NCBI GenBank assembly: GCA_964057225.1
Contig: OZ059899.1
Coordinates: 5,890,001-5,954,000 of the forward strand
Length of the DNA: 64,000 nt
Source of the DNA: Auanema rhodensis
Lineage: Eukaryota; Nematoda; Chromadorea; Rhabditida; Rhabditidae
Reading direction: 5' to 3'
Position numbers and translations under genes: made by a program. Each line of letters begins with the position of its first letter. Position 1 is the first letter of the stretch. Of this stretch, positions 22,249-34,639 are shown one piece after another. Under the pieces are notes generated by a model. That model searched no databases and was not told the origin of the DNA. It saw nothing but the letters and a program-made list of their open reading frames with translations.

Positions 22249-24132
22249 TACCTAAAATAAAATAAGAAAAATGTAGAAATATAAGAATATTTAGAGAAAA
22301 ACGAATAAAATGAAAATCTTAAAATCTTTGTAAAGAAGGAAATGGATTCAATCTCTCTGTCTAAGGCTAACCCATACCCTTTTATACGACAATCAAGTCT
22401 TTTGTATAAATAGAGACGTGACTTTGAGAGAGTAGATGATCTTGAGCTGGCAGGACAAAGAAAAAACAGAATATGTGGCCCAATCGGTACACAAAACGGT
22501 TTGTACGTGAACATCAGATGCAGCATGTGGTTAGCACCGTTCTAAACATTATTCGTGTGAGGTACATACAGATGAAATATGAAAAAGACGGAATTCATTA
22601 TATAGATATATACTATTAATATATTATAATTAATAATAGTTTAATATGTTTATACATATATTATTTATCTGTTGCTGATCATATTATCACACATTCTTCA
22701 TACTCTATCGTCATTTCCTTTAACTAACTTCCGTAATCTTCATTTTCTCGAAGAGATTGTCGCCTAAAATAAACATGACGTTTAGTAAATAAGAAACGTT
22801 AGTAAAGGTCATCAATGAACATGGTCATTTATATTATTTTTGTAAATATTTTTACTTTTTTTAGTTAAAATTTTTAATTTTCATATTAAAAATTAATGAA
22901 ATAAGAATCTCATATACATGTATGTGTATACATAAATCTATCTATCTATTTATCCATCTATATTTATATAATAATAATAATAAAATATAAATATAATTTA
23001 ATAAATTTATTTTTAAAATTTAAACAAATAAAAAGTTTTCTTACAATATTGTTCAAATGAATTAATTCTCTTACAATCTTAAGTTTCTCTATATGTTTTC
23101 GATGACTCATTGCACGCGATGATTAAAGAATGATAATTTGCTTTTCAAATATGAAAGTGTTCTTGTTCTTTCTCCATCTTTAAGAAGTAATTTTCAATGT
23201 TTTATCTTTTTTTTCTGAGAAAAGGAAATATTATTTGAATGTTCATTGGCCAAGTTATATTTAGATTGTGATAACAAAGTTTTTTTTAAAGTTGTATACA
23301 GTATACAGTATAGTATAAGTAGTTTAAATATAGTTAATGATATTTATATTATATATTATTTAACATTAATTATTTAAATAAATATTTATTTTAAAATAAA
23401 TAAAATAAAAAAATATTTTATATATTTGATGATGTGAAACTTTTTTTTCAAAATTTGTTGTAAATGACATAATTAATCAGTTGTTTTTCATTTGTTTTAA
23501 AATCATTTATGTCTTATAATTCATATAAATCTTGTTTTAATTCAGAAAATATTGTAATTCAATGAGTTATGAGCATTTTATGTTAGAAGTTGAGTGACAT
23601 GCTCAGGTTGACAGAACGACTTGTCAAGGGAGGTGGGGTATTCATACTTCTCTCTTCAAAAGATAATTTTTGATATGTTGTGATCATAAATGTTAGTTAG
23701 TTAAAACAGGCGGACATTAGGCTAGATACAAGCTGAATAGAATGTTAAGATCGAAGAGAATAGATGATTCATAAAGAGAAAAGAATGTGATATTGATAGT
23801 TGTTAGCAGAGAAAGAGGGAAATGGGAATGATCATCAGTTTGATTTTTATCTCTATATCTCTCACCAACTTCTTCGTGTTGTTCTGCTTCTTCTTCCGGC
23901 GGTTCTCCTCACTTTCTGTGGATCTGAGGATACATAACTCAACCTCCCACTCGACCCAGCTGTCCGCCTACTGGCTTGTTCAAGATATAGGTCTTCGTGT
24001 AAAGAATCTGTAAAGCATTCACAAGCCTAAACTGCTAAGGTCATCAGTAATACCTACTTCTAAGCTCTAATATCATTTTATAAATATTTCTTCACACACT
24101 ATCTGATATTCTTCATTAGGAAACATTCTAAT
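22249..24132. other. Divergent intergenic region
   Basis: 1.9 kb between a minus and a plus gene. It is AT-rich, with short TATATA and ATCT runs around 22905-22960. A 63-codon plus frame at 23822 is hydrophobic and Ser-rich and could be leader or spurious; I did not call it. An acceptor-like TTCATTAG ends 13 bases before the ATG at 24133. Confidence 0.5.
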
Positions 24133-25985
24133 ATGGGTTGGCGACTAGCTTGGAAGGATCCTGATGGTCCAGCGTTAGTTCAATTTTCATTTAACTGATT
24201 GTACAAGAATTTCTATTTTCAGAAATCATCTTGAATGGGCACCTCCTTTACGTGTAATTGCTGTAGTCACTCTTCTTGCATCTACACTAGATCTAATGGC
24301 AGATTTCTTAGTTTGTTCAAGGTAATCTAAGATTTTCTGATCATTTTCAATAATTTTTCCTATTTTTCTATTTAGAATTGCGGAATTCTTGAATAATTTT
24401 CAAAGTCAAACAGCTATTTATGCTGCTTATGGCTATTTCTTCTTTACAGGTTTTATTATACATAGTTAATAGAATTAAAATAATTGAATATTATAGGTTT
24501 ATCTGTATTTGTTTATGTTTTTGAAATGGTAGATGTGTGCAAAACTCTAAAATATGATGAAGAAAATGTATTTTATGCTCGACTTGCTAAAAGTCTTGTA
24601 TTAGCACTCGAAGAAGTCAGTTAATTTTCTTTTCATTTCAAATAATTGCGCCTATGCTTCTAATTTTTGAAGCTTAAACATTTGAACTTGAAACAAAGAC
24701 GTCTGGTATGCTGATAAGTTGGAATCAATTAATCAAAAAATGTTCTTTCGAAAGTTGATGATAACTGATCATTTTATACTTTTAAACATTTTTTCTTTTA
24801 CAAAATAATCTAAAGAAGTTAGATTAATACTTCTTTAGAATATATTCTTTTGAAAAATAAGTATTTGATTATTTATTTCTTTCAAATTATTTTATAACTC
24901 ACAATTCAATACCAAAAATATTAAGTACAATGATATATAAAATATTATCTTGTTAACATTTATTTGAATGATCACATATATATCTTTGAAAATCGAAATT
25001 TTCTCATTGAATTAGCTCATTTAATGTTTAAAAGTTGATAAATAGCTAACAACAAACGTTCAGTTTTCTATTGTTGGCAAGGTGAGAGAGATAGAGAGAT
25101 TTGAGACAACCTTCTGTTTTCAATATTTATCTAGAAAAAGTTCCAATTTTTTTCATTGAAATATATATATTTGAGCTTATTTTAAATCAAAACATCTGAG
25201 TTTAGTCAGTTTTCTCGTATAGCAATCAAAAAAAATTTTTTTTAAATAATGAACTTTGGCTAAAATGCTGTGGCTGTTCAGGTCATGACTGGATTTTAAG
25301 TCACGATTTCAGCTGCTTGTCTGATCACAAATAGCTTCATCAGTTATTTTTTTGAAAACGTTGTGATGTAATGAATAAGTTTTCAAAGAAAGTTGAGAAG
25401 ATTTGAACTAAAGGTTGAGAAATTATGGATGGAACTTAAGCTTAATGAACAATTCTTGAAAAATAACAATTAAATTCGTTAAAGCATGAGTTCACTTAAA
25501 ACTAAATTAATTTTCTAAAACTTTACAAGCATACTCAATAAACTTTGTTTTCAATTTTTAGGTACCATGTCCTTCATTTTTGAACATTTTATTTACAAAT
25601 GAGCCTCGATTATCATTGGCTAATCCAGTATATTTCTCATCATGTATCAAACTGGTTGCATTGCTCTGGGGTATTATAAAGTTCACAAAATTGAGATTTT
25701 TCTGGCCATGTTTACCATTTAATCCTAAACATGATACAAGGTTAGTTGAAGTTTATTTTTTTATGATTTATTGAAGATTTAAAAAAAACTTCAAATATAG
25801 TTTAAACGTACTTTTATAATTTTTTTTGTTTCAGAGAAAATGTACGAAGATGCTTTACTTTTAATTTATATCGATGCAGTATGATCTTTGTTAATATCTG
25901 TCATATTTTAGCAATATTTTTGGTTATTAAGAATATTATTGCTAGTAAAGATGGTGGTAGACCGATTGTTGTTCGAGATCAATAA
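24133..25985 (+). CDS. Four-transmembrane protein of unknown function
   Basis: Six exons (24133-24173, 24223-24321, 24376-24449, 24497-24615, 25562-25740, 25835-25985) give 220 codons and a TAA. There are four hydrophobic stretches: VIAVVTLLASTLDLMADFLV, AAYGYFFFTGLSVFVYVFEM, CIKLVALLWGIIKF and IFVNICHILAIFLVIKNII. Between the second and third lies SLVLALEEVPCPSFLNILFT, which may be a re-entrant or amphipathic element. There is no signal peptide; the N-terminus MGWRLAWKDPDG is hydrophilic. The loop pattern recalls multi-span membrane families with an intracellular LxLEExP motif, but I cannot assign one. The fourth intron is about 945 bp, long for this window, and its donor is the less usual GTCAGT. 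Confidence 0.8.
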
Positions 25986-27486
25986 TATATAATTTTATAT
26001 TATATAAATTAATAATTTAGGACAAAAAAAAAACAAAATAAAACAAGATTCATTATAAATTATGATCTCAAATATATTTAATATATATATATATATTGAT
26101 TATATTATAAAATTCTAGTTAAATCTATATATATATATATATATATAGTTTATAAAAATAATTATGTATATGTTGTATATTGAATTTCCTAATAATGACG
26201 GTTATATTTAGTATTAATAAATATAAATAAATTTCTATTTCTTACTTCTTTTTTCTTAAATCATTACGTACTCTTCAACTTATTCTTTTAATTGGAACCT
26301 ATTTTTCTTAGCCAATTTTTTTGAATAAAAAAAAAAAAAAAGACTTCCGGTGCTGGGCTCATTGAGTTTAATGAGATTGACGATGTGCATCGAAAACCAA
26401 CAAGCAAACTGAAAAAAAGTGGTTGAAGGTCTAAGGAACGAAAAGGATTACTATGATGAAGTAGAGAAGACCTAAATCTCTGTCCATACATGGACATTCA
26501 ACTTCAACTAATTTCTCTAAGTTCTTGCAATCTTTACTCTGTTTGACTAATCCTTTTTACTTTTAGGTTCATTTCCCATCACAAACTATTTTTTTTCTTG
26601 AGAAAAGACAAGCCCCACCAAAGGAATGAATCGTTTTTAGCTGTTCCTCTCAGAATCTCTCTTCCTTTCATTCATTCATTCACTCTTGTCTTCTGATTTA
26701 TCGACATAATCATTCATTTCATCATCATCGTCATTTGTGTCCTCATTATCCTTAAGACAATATTATTTTCTTGAAATACGAAAAGCTTATATTGTGATTA
26801 CATCATAACTAATGCTTAAGGTCTTCTGTCATATGGAATGTTTTGTAAAGGAGTTCGATTTCATGTGAATATTTTCTTCTTTTTTCTTTCTTTATTTTAC
26901 TATTTCAATATAATTATATATTATTATTCTTTTAAATTATATTTTAATAAAACTTTAATAAAAATTAATTTATTTATTATCTTTCGTCAATCTTCAGGAT
27001 TTACTAAACTGCTTTTACTAGCTCAATGAAAAATGAAGATGAGGGGTATTATAGTTGACTGACTTTAATGGCAAATGTAAGAAGACAGACTCATTTTTTT
27101 CATTTTCAAAATGATATTCTATATATATATATAATATTTCTTCTTTTCATTTATATAATTTACTTATTATTTTAATTTTATATCATTAATCATTATACAA
27201 TTTATATTATATATTTAGGTTATTTGACATAAATCAATATTCCAAGAAATCTTTTTAATACTTTCATTCAAAAAACTTTTTGATCTATTCAGATGTTCGT
27301 AAACTATTCAACGTGGTTATTCAAACTGCAGGTGGTTATGAAGTTTTTAGTTTATGATTTGATGAAGCTCATTTTCTTTTCTTCTTCTTCTATCTTTCTT
27401 TCACACTCTTCTAACCTTACACTACTATCTGTATTTTCATTATTATAAATTCTTTTCAAATCTTCAAGCATTTACTCTTTATTATC

Positions 27487-27624
<138 letters not shown>

Positions 27625-28027
27625 TGCTACTTTTGTACATTCTTGTTCATTTTCTCAGCTACTAGTTCCGGTTCTTTAGGTGTACTTCTTAAGCGAAGCA
27701 TATACACCTTTAGAGCTTTCCTTTTCAAATTTTATGCAAAATCTTTTCATTTGCTTTTGAGCTATCTTAAGAATACTCTCTATAAACGTTTCTTTCATTT
27801 CTAATAAACCTTAGCTTAGAAATAGAACTAGTGACGACATTGTGAAGTTGACAGCTAAAAATCGTTTGACAATTTAAATTGAAAGTTTTCAATAATTGCT
27901 TTACTCATAGTTTTTTTTATGTTTTTTCTTCTTTTTCTTTTCATTATGAACATTTTCTTTTAAAAATAGAATAATGTGCATACCTTTATCTTATTATTTC
28001 AAATAAAATGAATTCTTGAAGAATAAG

Positions 28028-28029
28028 AA

Positions 28030-28060
<31 letters not shown>

Positions 28061-28089
28061 AAGAAGAAGAAGAAGAAGGAGGAGGAGAA
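28028..28089. repeat. (GAA/AAG)n microsatellite
   Basis: About 62 bp of AAG triplets that turn into GGA at the 3' end. Non-coding. Confidence 0.95.
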
Positions 28090-31041
28090 GAACTATATGT
28101 ATATTGAAATATTTCTATAAATTTCTCATTTCTATGTCATTTTATTCATTACTATTTTATTTTTGATTATCTAAGCTTCTAATCACACAATGTCATTTGT
28201 GTTTCCAGCTGTTTATTCATTCATATCTGCCTTTCTTCATTTCGAATATGTATAAGATCTTCGAATATCAAAATATTTTTATGAATAAGTGGGCAGCTAG
28301 TATCTAAGAACTTTCTGACTCACTTAACTTTATGCATAATTTTGATATTCATCCTTTTTTTTGCAAAATGTACAGCAAGTTGACGTTTCTAACATCATTT
28401 TTGGGGCTACTCTATACTATACTTGTATTATTCTGTTGTTTTGAACCAGGAGATCGAAACAAAGTTTTATGTCCAAGTTTTTATAACTATCTCTCTCCCT
28501 ACATATATATATATGTATGTATATGTATTTGGATATATCTATCTATATATATTCATATTTATAATATTTTTTCAGATTTGTAAGTTCCTTCTATCATATA
28601 TTCTTATGTCTTTACTTCATGTTATGCATGAAGATTAGAGTACAATAGACCTTAAACAACCTAGTCTAGTCTAGTGTAGTGGATTTTATTTCACATCACT
28701 ATCACATACTAGAAGAAAATAAAATAAGAATTTTTATTTTTCTTTTTAGCCGTTTTCTTTAGACATTTGGCTAATTAATTCTGAAATAAAAGTTATTCGT
28801 ATGATGAATGTCATAAAATTGTTTGAGAGTACCCAGCATCATCTGAGAGATGAGACGTTTTTTCATCATTTCATCGTATGAAGTTAAATTTCATTTTTTT
28901 TAAATGTATAATATAGTATATAATATTGAATTATCAACTTATTTGAATTATTACTATAATATTTTTGATATAAAAATTTATTTTAAACTTTATTAAAACA
29001 ACGTCATATTTTACATATTAAAAACATATTTGTATATTCATAATCTATATTTATAAATATAGAATATACATATATATATATATATATATATTAATTAATT
29101 AATAATAATAATAATAATGATAATATTATACAAACACAGATACATATATACATATATACATACATATACATGTATATATGTATATAATTTCTATTTTCAC
29201 TTTCTTTCTTTTTTCTTTCTTTTTTGTTAAAAAATAATAATTTTGTGTTTAATTATAATAATCTTTGTTTTTTATTGTTGATTTCAAGTTCTTATAGTTT
29301 AGATAGTTAAAATACGTTTACTTTCTCTACATAGTAAATGACTAAGCTGAACCATTAGATAGATGACACTGCTTGAACTTACTTACTTTTTTCATTTTCT
29401 ATTCCTCTTAACGTCTGTCAATCTATTTTCATTTTTCAAATTTTAAGACGAAATTCTTTTCTTAATTGCATCTTCTTATAAATATATATTTATTATATTT
29501 TATTAATTAGAATTTTATAATATATTCTTCTTCTTCTTTTTTTTCTTTTATTTTAAGAATTATATTAAAATGTGATTGTTTCATTCATCTAAATGATTCT
29601 AATGTTTTGTATATGTTGAAAGTAAGGTATAAGAGTATAAGTGACGCATGAATACAAATTATCTTTATTTATTTTTTTGGAATAAAAATGAAATTATAAT
29701 ATTGATTATGATATCAAAGTTAAAATGAAATTATAATATAGAAAGATTTATGCTGAAAAAACATTTGAAAGAAAAAGCTATAATATCTTAGCCAACTAAC
29801 TACCTACTATTGAATAATATTCAATTTCTTCTATTTTATATTAAAAGTATTGAATATTACACTAATATTAGTATAATTGTTATACACATGTTGAAGTATT
29901 AGAGCTTTCTAAAGTTTATTTATCATAAATAGATTCAATTGAAGTTGAATTGAATTTCCGTTTCTTCTTTAATATCCGGATGGATGATCATCTATGAATA
30001 TTCAAATATACATATTATTTCAATTTATCTATTAGCATATACATTACTAATATTATTTATTTATTTATATTTTAAATTATTATAATCATAAGTATATAAC
30101 AAGATGTTATTTCTATTTGTAATTAACTAGTGAACGGTTGTATTTTAATTTTTTATATTCAATTTCTCTGTTATTATTTGAATTTTCATTATAGTTATAA
30201 AGAACATGAAAACATTTTTTTTTCTAAACTAACCTATTACATATCTTTTCTTTTTTCTTTTTTCGCAGTTGTCGATTTTTCTAACTATATGATTTGTATA
30301 TGGGAAAACATGAACATAACACTTTTTTATACTCAACCTTCTCATTCTCTTCTTATTTTTCATTTTTTGTTCTTATTTATGCGTAATTTTCCATTATTAT
30401 AGGTACCTGAGTGGCAGGAAGTAATTTAGTGTCAGTTCTTTGCTCTCTGTCCACATCTTAGATCTGTTCGCTTCATCATCCACCTTCCTTCACTAATAAT
30501 GTAATATTTCTCCCTTATTAACCTATATTATATATTATATATATATAATATATATATATATATAGTTACATATTAATTATAATTGAAATTAATTAATTTA
30601 CAGTTTTGTTTTAAATGAATTCTTTTATTTTTTTTATTTTACTGTATTTGATAATATAATACAAATTATTCATTAATTCTAATTATATTTATTTATACTT
30701 TTGAAATCCTTCTTTAAAATTAGTTTTTTTCTGAATCACTTCCTTATTATTTTTAAATTTTTTCTAAAATTAGGTTCTTTTTCTAATATACTCATTTGCT
30801 ATATGAGATTATGAATCTATTTCGAAACTAGGATTTAACAAGCTCAAAAGGGAAAGAGCTTAGTTTTGTTTTCATTTTTAAACAAAAATAGGCTGAAGTT
30901 CGTAATAGTTTATAATGTTTATTTTTAACTTCTATATATATATACTTATACTTATAATTAATTTAATTTTTTTAATATTTATTATATATTTTTTAGAATT
31001 CACATACATATACCATATAATCTGATGTTTCACTGAAACTA

Positions 31042-33488
31042 ATGCTTAAAATTATTTTAATTGTTCTTGCCTTGTTGGCATTAACATCATATTCTAAAGA
31101 AACTGTACATCAAGAGGTATTTTGTTTATTTACTTTTACATAAATTATATTTAATTTTTAATAAATTTTATAAAAAAAAAACAATTTTGTTTAAGGCAAA
31201 TATTCCTAAAAATCTGGAACTTTCTGATATTGAACAACTTAGAATCTTACGATTGAGATATCAAAAGGTTAAATGATAATCTGTGAAGTAATATACAACT
31301 CTTTACTGATATCTTAACTCACAGTTTACTAACATTTTATATATTATATAGTATATAACTAACTTTAACTATACTAATCAATATTTTATAATAGAATATT
31401 ATTATTTTAATATAAATATATATTTAATTAAATTTAGGATAGTGAAGAATTTCTAAACTATATGACTACAACAAACTCACCATCACCTGTATGTTTTATA
31501 ATTTATTTAAAGTTTAAATATTTTATTTTAGAGCTTAAATTCATACAATGATGATGAATACAAGTTAGATAATTCTGAAGATTTAAATTTGGAATTTGAT
31601 GATGATGATACATCATGTACTAGTGATAAAACAATTTTAGAAAAACTATTAAGTAATTATAAATCGTTTAAAACACCATCTGAAACTGGTGTTGTCGTAT
31701 GGATTGAGGTTGGCTTTCTTCTCTTTTTTTTTCTCTTCTTATGTTTATCTTGTTAAAGGTTTGGGTTCAAGAAGTTAATGCTGTAAACGAAATTACAAGT
31801 GATTTTGATATGGATATCTATGTTACTGAGTTATGGATGGATCAAGCATTACGTTATGATCATTTAAATCCTTGTAAATATAATTTATCTTTAAACTCTG
31901 AGGTAAAGTATATAATAACTGAACATATTGTAATTGATATTACAGATTTTGGATCAAATATGGAAGCCTAATACTGTTTTTATTAATAGTAAATCAGCAA
32001 ATATTCATAAATCACCTTTTAAAAATGTTTTTCTTATGATTTATCCAAATGGAACAGTTTGGGTAAATTATAGAGTACAGGTGAAAGGTCCATGCTCTAT
32101 GGATTTTAGGTACATAAATTTAATTATTAATATAAATTATAAATATTATTATTATTATTATTTTCTAATATATTTTAATATTCTAGCGCTTTTCCAATGG
32201 ATGTTCAAACATGTCAATTAACATTAGAATCTTTTAGTTATAATAATCAAGAGGTAATATCATACTTGAGAAACATTTTTTGAAATTCTATTGATTTAGG
32301 TTGATATGCAATGGGTAAATTGGACAGATGGTCTTACTTTACTGAAAAAAGAAATTGTTCTTCCTGATTTCGTTTTAACAAATTACACCACTTCTATTAA
32401 ACAAGAAGTATAATTGTTTTTTAATATATTTTAATATTTTTCTTTATTAAGATTTATCCAGCTGGTGTTTGGAATGAGCTTACTATGTCATTTGTATTTT
32501 CAAGAAGATATGGATGGTATATATTTCAAGCATATATACCAACATATTTAACTATTTTTATAAGGTTTAATATTATAAAAAGGTTTTATTAATATAAAAA
32601 CTATGCTTTAAGTTGGATAAGTTTTTGTTTGGGTCCAAAAATGATACCAGCACGTACAATGTTGGGTGTTAACTCACTTCTAGCTTTAACATTTCAATTT
32701 GGAAATATTATGAGAAATTTACCACGTGTTAGCTATGTTAAAGCATTAGGTATAATAAAATGTTTGTATTACTAATAAATATTATTAATTTAGATGTATG
32801 GATGCTTGTATGCTTAACATTTGTATTTTGCTCATTACTTGAATTAGCTATAATTGGATCCATGGGTGCTAACTCTGAGGTTTTATTTTATTTTTAACTT
32901 TAATTAACATGAAATTTAGCAAAAAACTGGAGGTGGATCCGGTAATAGTCCTTCGGCTTCTTCTTCAAATGGTAACGGCAATCGGTCTATGTCTCCAAGT
33001 TCATGTCCGAATTCTCCTCGAATTTGCTTGAACCATATACCATCGAACACCCCTCATGGCTTTCGAAGCTATGGAACATCTGGTTTGTATTTTTAATTTT
33101 AATAATACATCTAATACTTTGAATGATTATATGAATTCATCTAATTTAGAACATGATCCACGAGCTCGAAAAAAATTAACGCTTCCAACAAGTGGTCATA
33201 TGGCTCGAGATACATTAAAAGAACAAGCTCGGTATGTTTTTAATAATATTAATATGTAAAGTAATAAATTTGATGTTAAGGATTCAAGAAAAAATGTTTT
33301 TATTAGAAGGAAATTGTGAAGAAACATCATTTACTAAAATGCCATCAACATATACTGTACCTACATTGTCTAGAAGAAGATGGACACCAGATCAAATAGA
33401 TCGATATAGTATGGTTATATTTCCAGGACTTTTTACTCTTTTTAATATTATATATTGGGGACATTACTTATCAAGAAATGATGGGTAA
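31042..33488 (+). CDS. Cys-loop ligand-gated anion channel subunit (ACC / LGC-46-like)
   Basis: Fourteen exons join in frame to 548 codons: 31042-31116, 31196-31267, 31438-31488, 31532-31708, 31759-31902, 31946-32109, 32187-32253, 32300-32407, 32452-32564, 32613-32749, 32794-32879, 32920-33082, 33150-33231, 33281-33488. The order is signal peptide ([18 protein letters not shown]), an unusual acidic N-terminal extension, then the ligand-binding domain with the Cys loop [17 protein letters not shown]1 ([20 protein letters not shown]), TM2 preceded by PAR ([20 protein letters not shown]), TM3, a Ser/Gly-rich intracellular loop, and TM4 ([20 protein letters not shown]). PAR before TM2 is the signature of anion-selective members; [19 protein letters not shown] resembles nematode acetylcholine-gated chloride channels. 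Family certain; ligand inferred. Confidence 0.93.
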
Positions 33489-34035
33489 AATATTTTAATT
33501 TTGTCTTCTTAAATCTTTGCTCAGTATCATATGAATACGGATCAAATTAGCTTTATCGTCATTTTGTACAAAACAAGGTTTTCAATAATAGTGTTTTCTC
33601 ACTCATTCAGATCATTTTGTATGTCCTTTCTCTTTTTTTTTATTTTGATAATGAATAATCAAATTTCAAAATTAAGTTGATAAAATAAGAATTTTTTGTT
33701 GTTTTTTTTGCTCAAAAAGTATTGTGAGTTGTTCGAATAAAATATATTATTCTCATTATTTTATTTATTTCATATGAATCATATTACAAAATTAATTTTT
33801 TCTATATAGTTCTTGTCAAACTTATCACAAAAAATATCTAATTTGAGATATTTCACGACTAAGCTAATTAGGCTATCTGAGCACTTACAACTTGATTAGA
33901 GGGATCACAGCACATCTATCTCTCAAACATTGAAAAGAAATAGAAATTGGTAAGATAGTTGTGAAACAAGAAAAATCTTTGTCAATCAAGTCATTTAGCT
34001 ATCATCCATCTTTCTTCACATCTATTGTCACCAAC
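33489..34035. other. Intergenic region
   Basis: AT-rich sequence after the channel gene; no coding signal recognised. Confidence 0.5.
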
Positions 34036-34347
34036 TTATTTGACGTTGATGGCAGAAGTCCCGTCAGAAGTCCCGTCAACATGGCGCCACTCCTTTTCTC
34101 TTTTCAAGAAACCTATTACGGCCATGAGGATGATGGATAACATGAAAGCCACGCCTACTTTGTTTCTTGTTAAACCACCTATGTTCGCGATTGTCAATTC
34201 GAAAACCCTTTTTGAGTTTAAGATAGGGTGAAAGCTCGACTCTTCCAAATTTGCTTCGTGTTCTTCGAATTTTCGGTTGTAATCGTCTGACTGCTTGAAA
34301 ATTATTCTAATTATTCTTAATTTTAGAAGTTGATTTATCAGACACAA
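34036..34347 (-). CDS. Putative small single-TM protein (start unresolved)
   Basis: An open frame of about 100 codons ends at a TGA... no ATG precedes the membrane segment, so the coding start is not settled. Visible are a polar stretch (YNRKFEEHEANLEESSF), a helix candidate VGVAFMLSIILMAVIGFL, a basic patch KREKEWRH and a tail with two GTSDGTS-type repeats. Positive-inside charges after the TM and balanced codon use look genuine. An acceptor-like TTTTCAAGCAG near 34304-34314 could join to an upstream exon or a spliced leader, but any upstream exon would overlap the peptide gene on the other strand. It could be a small mitochondrial-type membrane protein, or a chance frame. Confidence 0.35.
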   Translation of the reverse strand: MCLINQLLKLRIIRIIFKQSDDYNRKFEEHEANLEESSFHPILNSKRVFELTIANIGGLTRNKVGVAFMLSIILMAVIGFLKREKEWRHVDGTSDGTSAINVK

Positions 34348-34348
34348 G

Positions 34349-34639
34349 ATGAAGATTTTCCAATATTGTCTTTCTCTTATTCTATTCTTAGTATCAATTA
34401 TTCTTTCACAAGCTGTTCCAGCTCCACTAGATAGAAATCCTGTACGATTTTCAGGAACTATTGAAGGTAATTAAAGAATTTAACGAAAATTATTTTCATT
34501 CAGTTATTTCTCTAATTTCTTTTCAGGAAGCCCAGTAATAGCTATTTTCCACGGACCATCAGCTCCACTAAAAGACGATGTACAAGACAAAGACACACAA
34601 GACGATCCATTAGCTAGCTTTGGATCTCCAATGGAATAA
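34349..34639 (+). CDS. Small secreted peptide precursor
   Basis: Two exons (34349-34466, 34527-34639) give 76 codons. A clear signal peptide (MKIFQYCLSLILFLVSIILS, cleavage probably after QA) is followed by a mature part of about 54 residues starting VPAPLDRNPVRF and ending acidic (DDPLASFGSPME). There are no Cys and no dibasic processing sites, so it is not a typical multi-copy neuropeptide precursor; a small secreted structural or signalling peptide is possible. A poly(A) signal AATAAA follows at about 34757. Its start codon lies within 2 bases of the 5' limit of the minus-strand frame at 34036-34347. Function unknown. Confidence 0.75.

Noticed and set aside
28332..28638. Two overlapping hydrophobic plus frames
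   Set aside because: They read through a TATATG microsatellite, and hydrophobicity follows from T-rich sequence.
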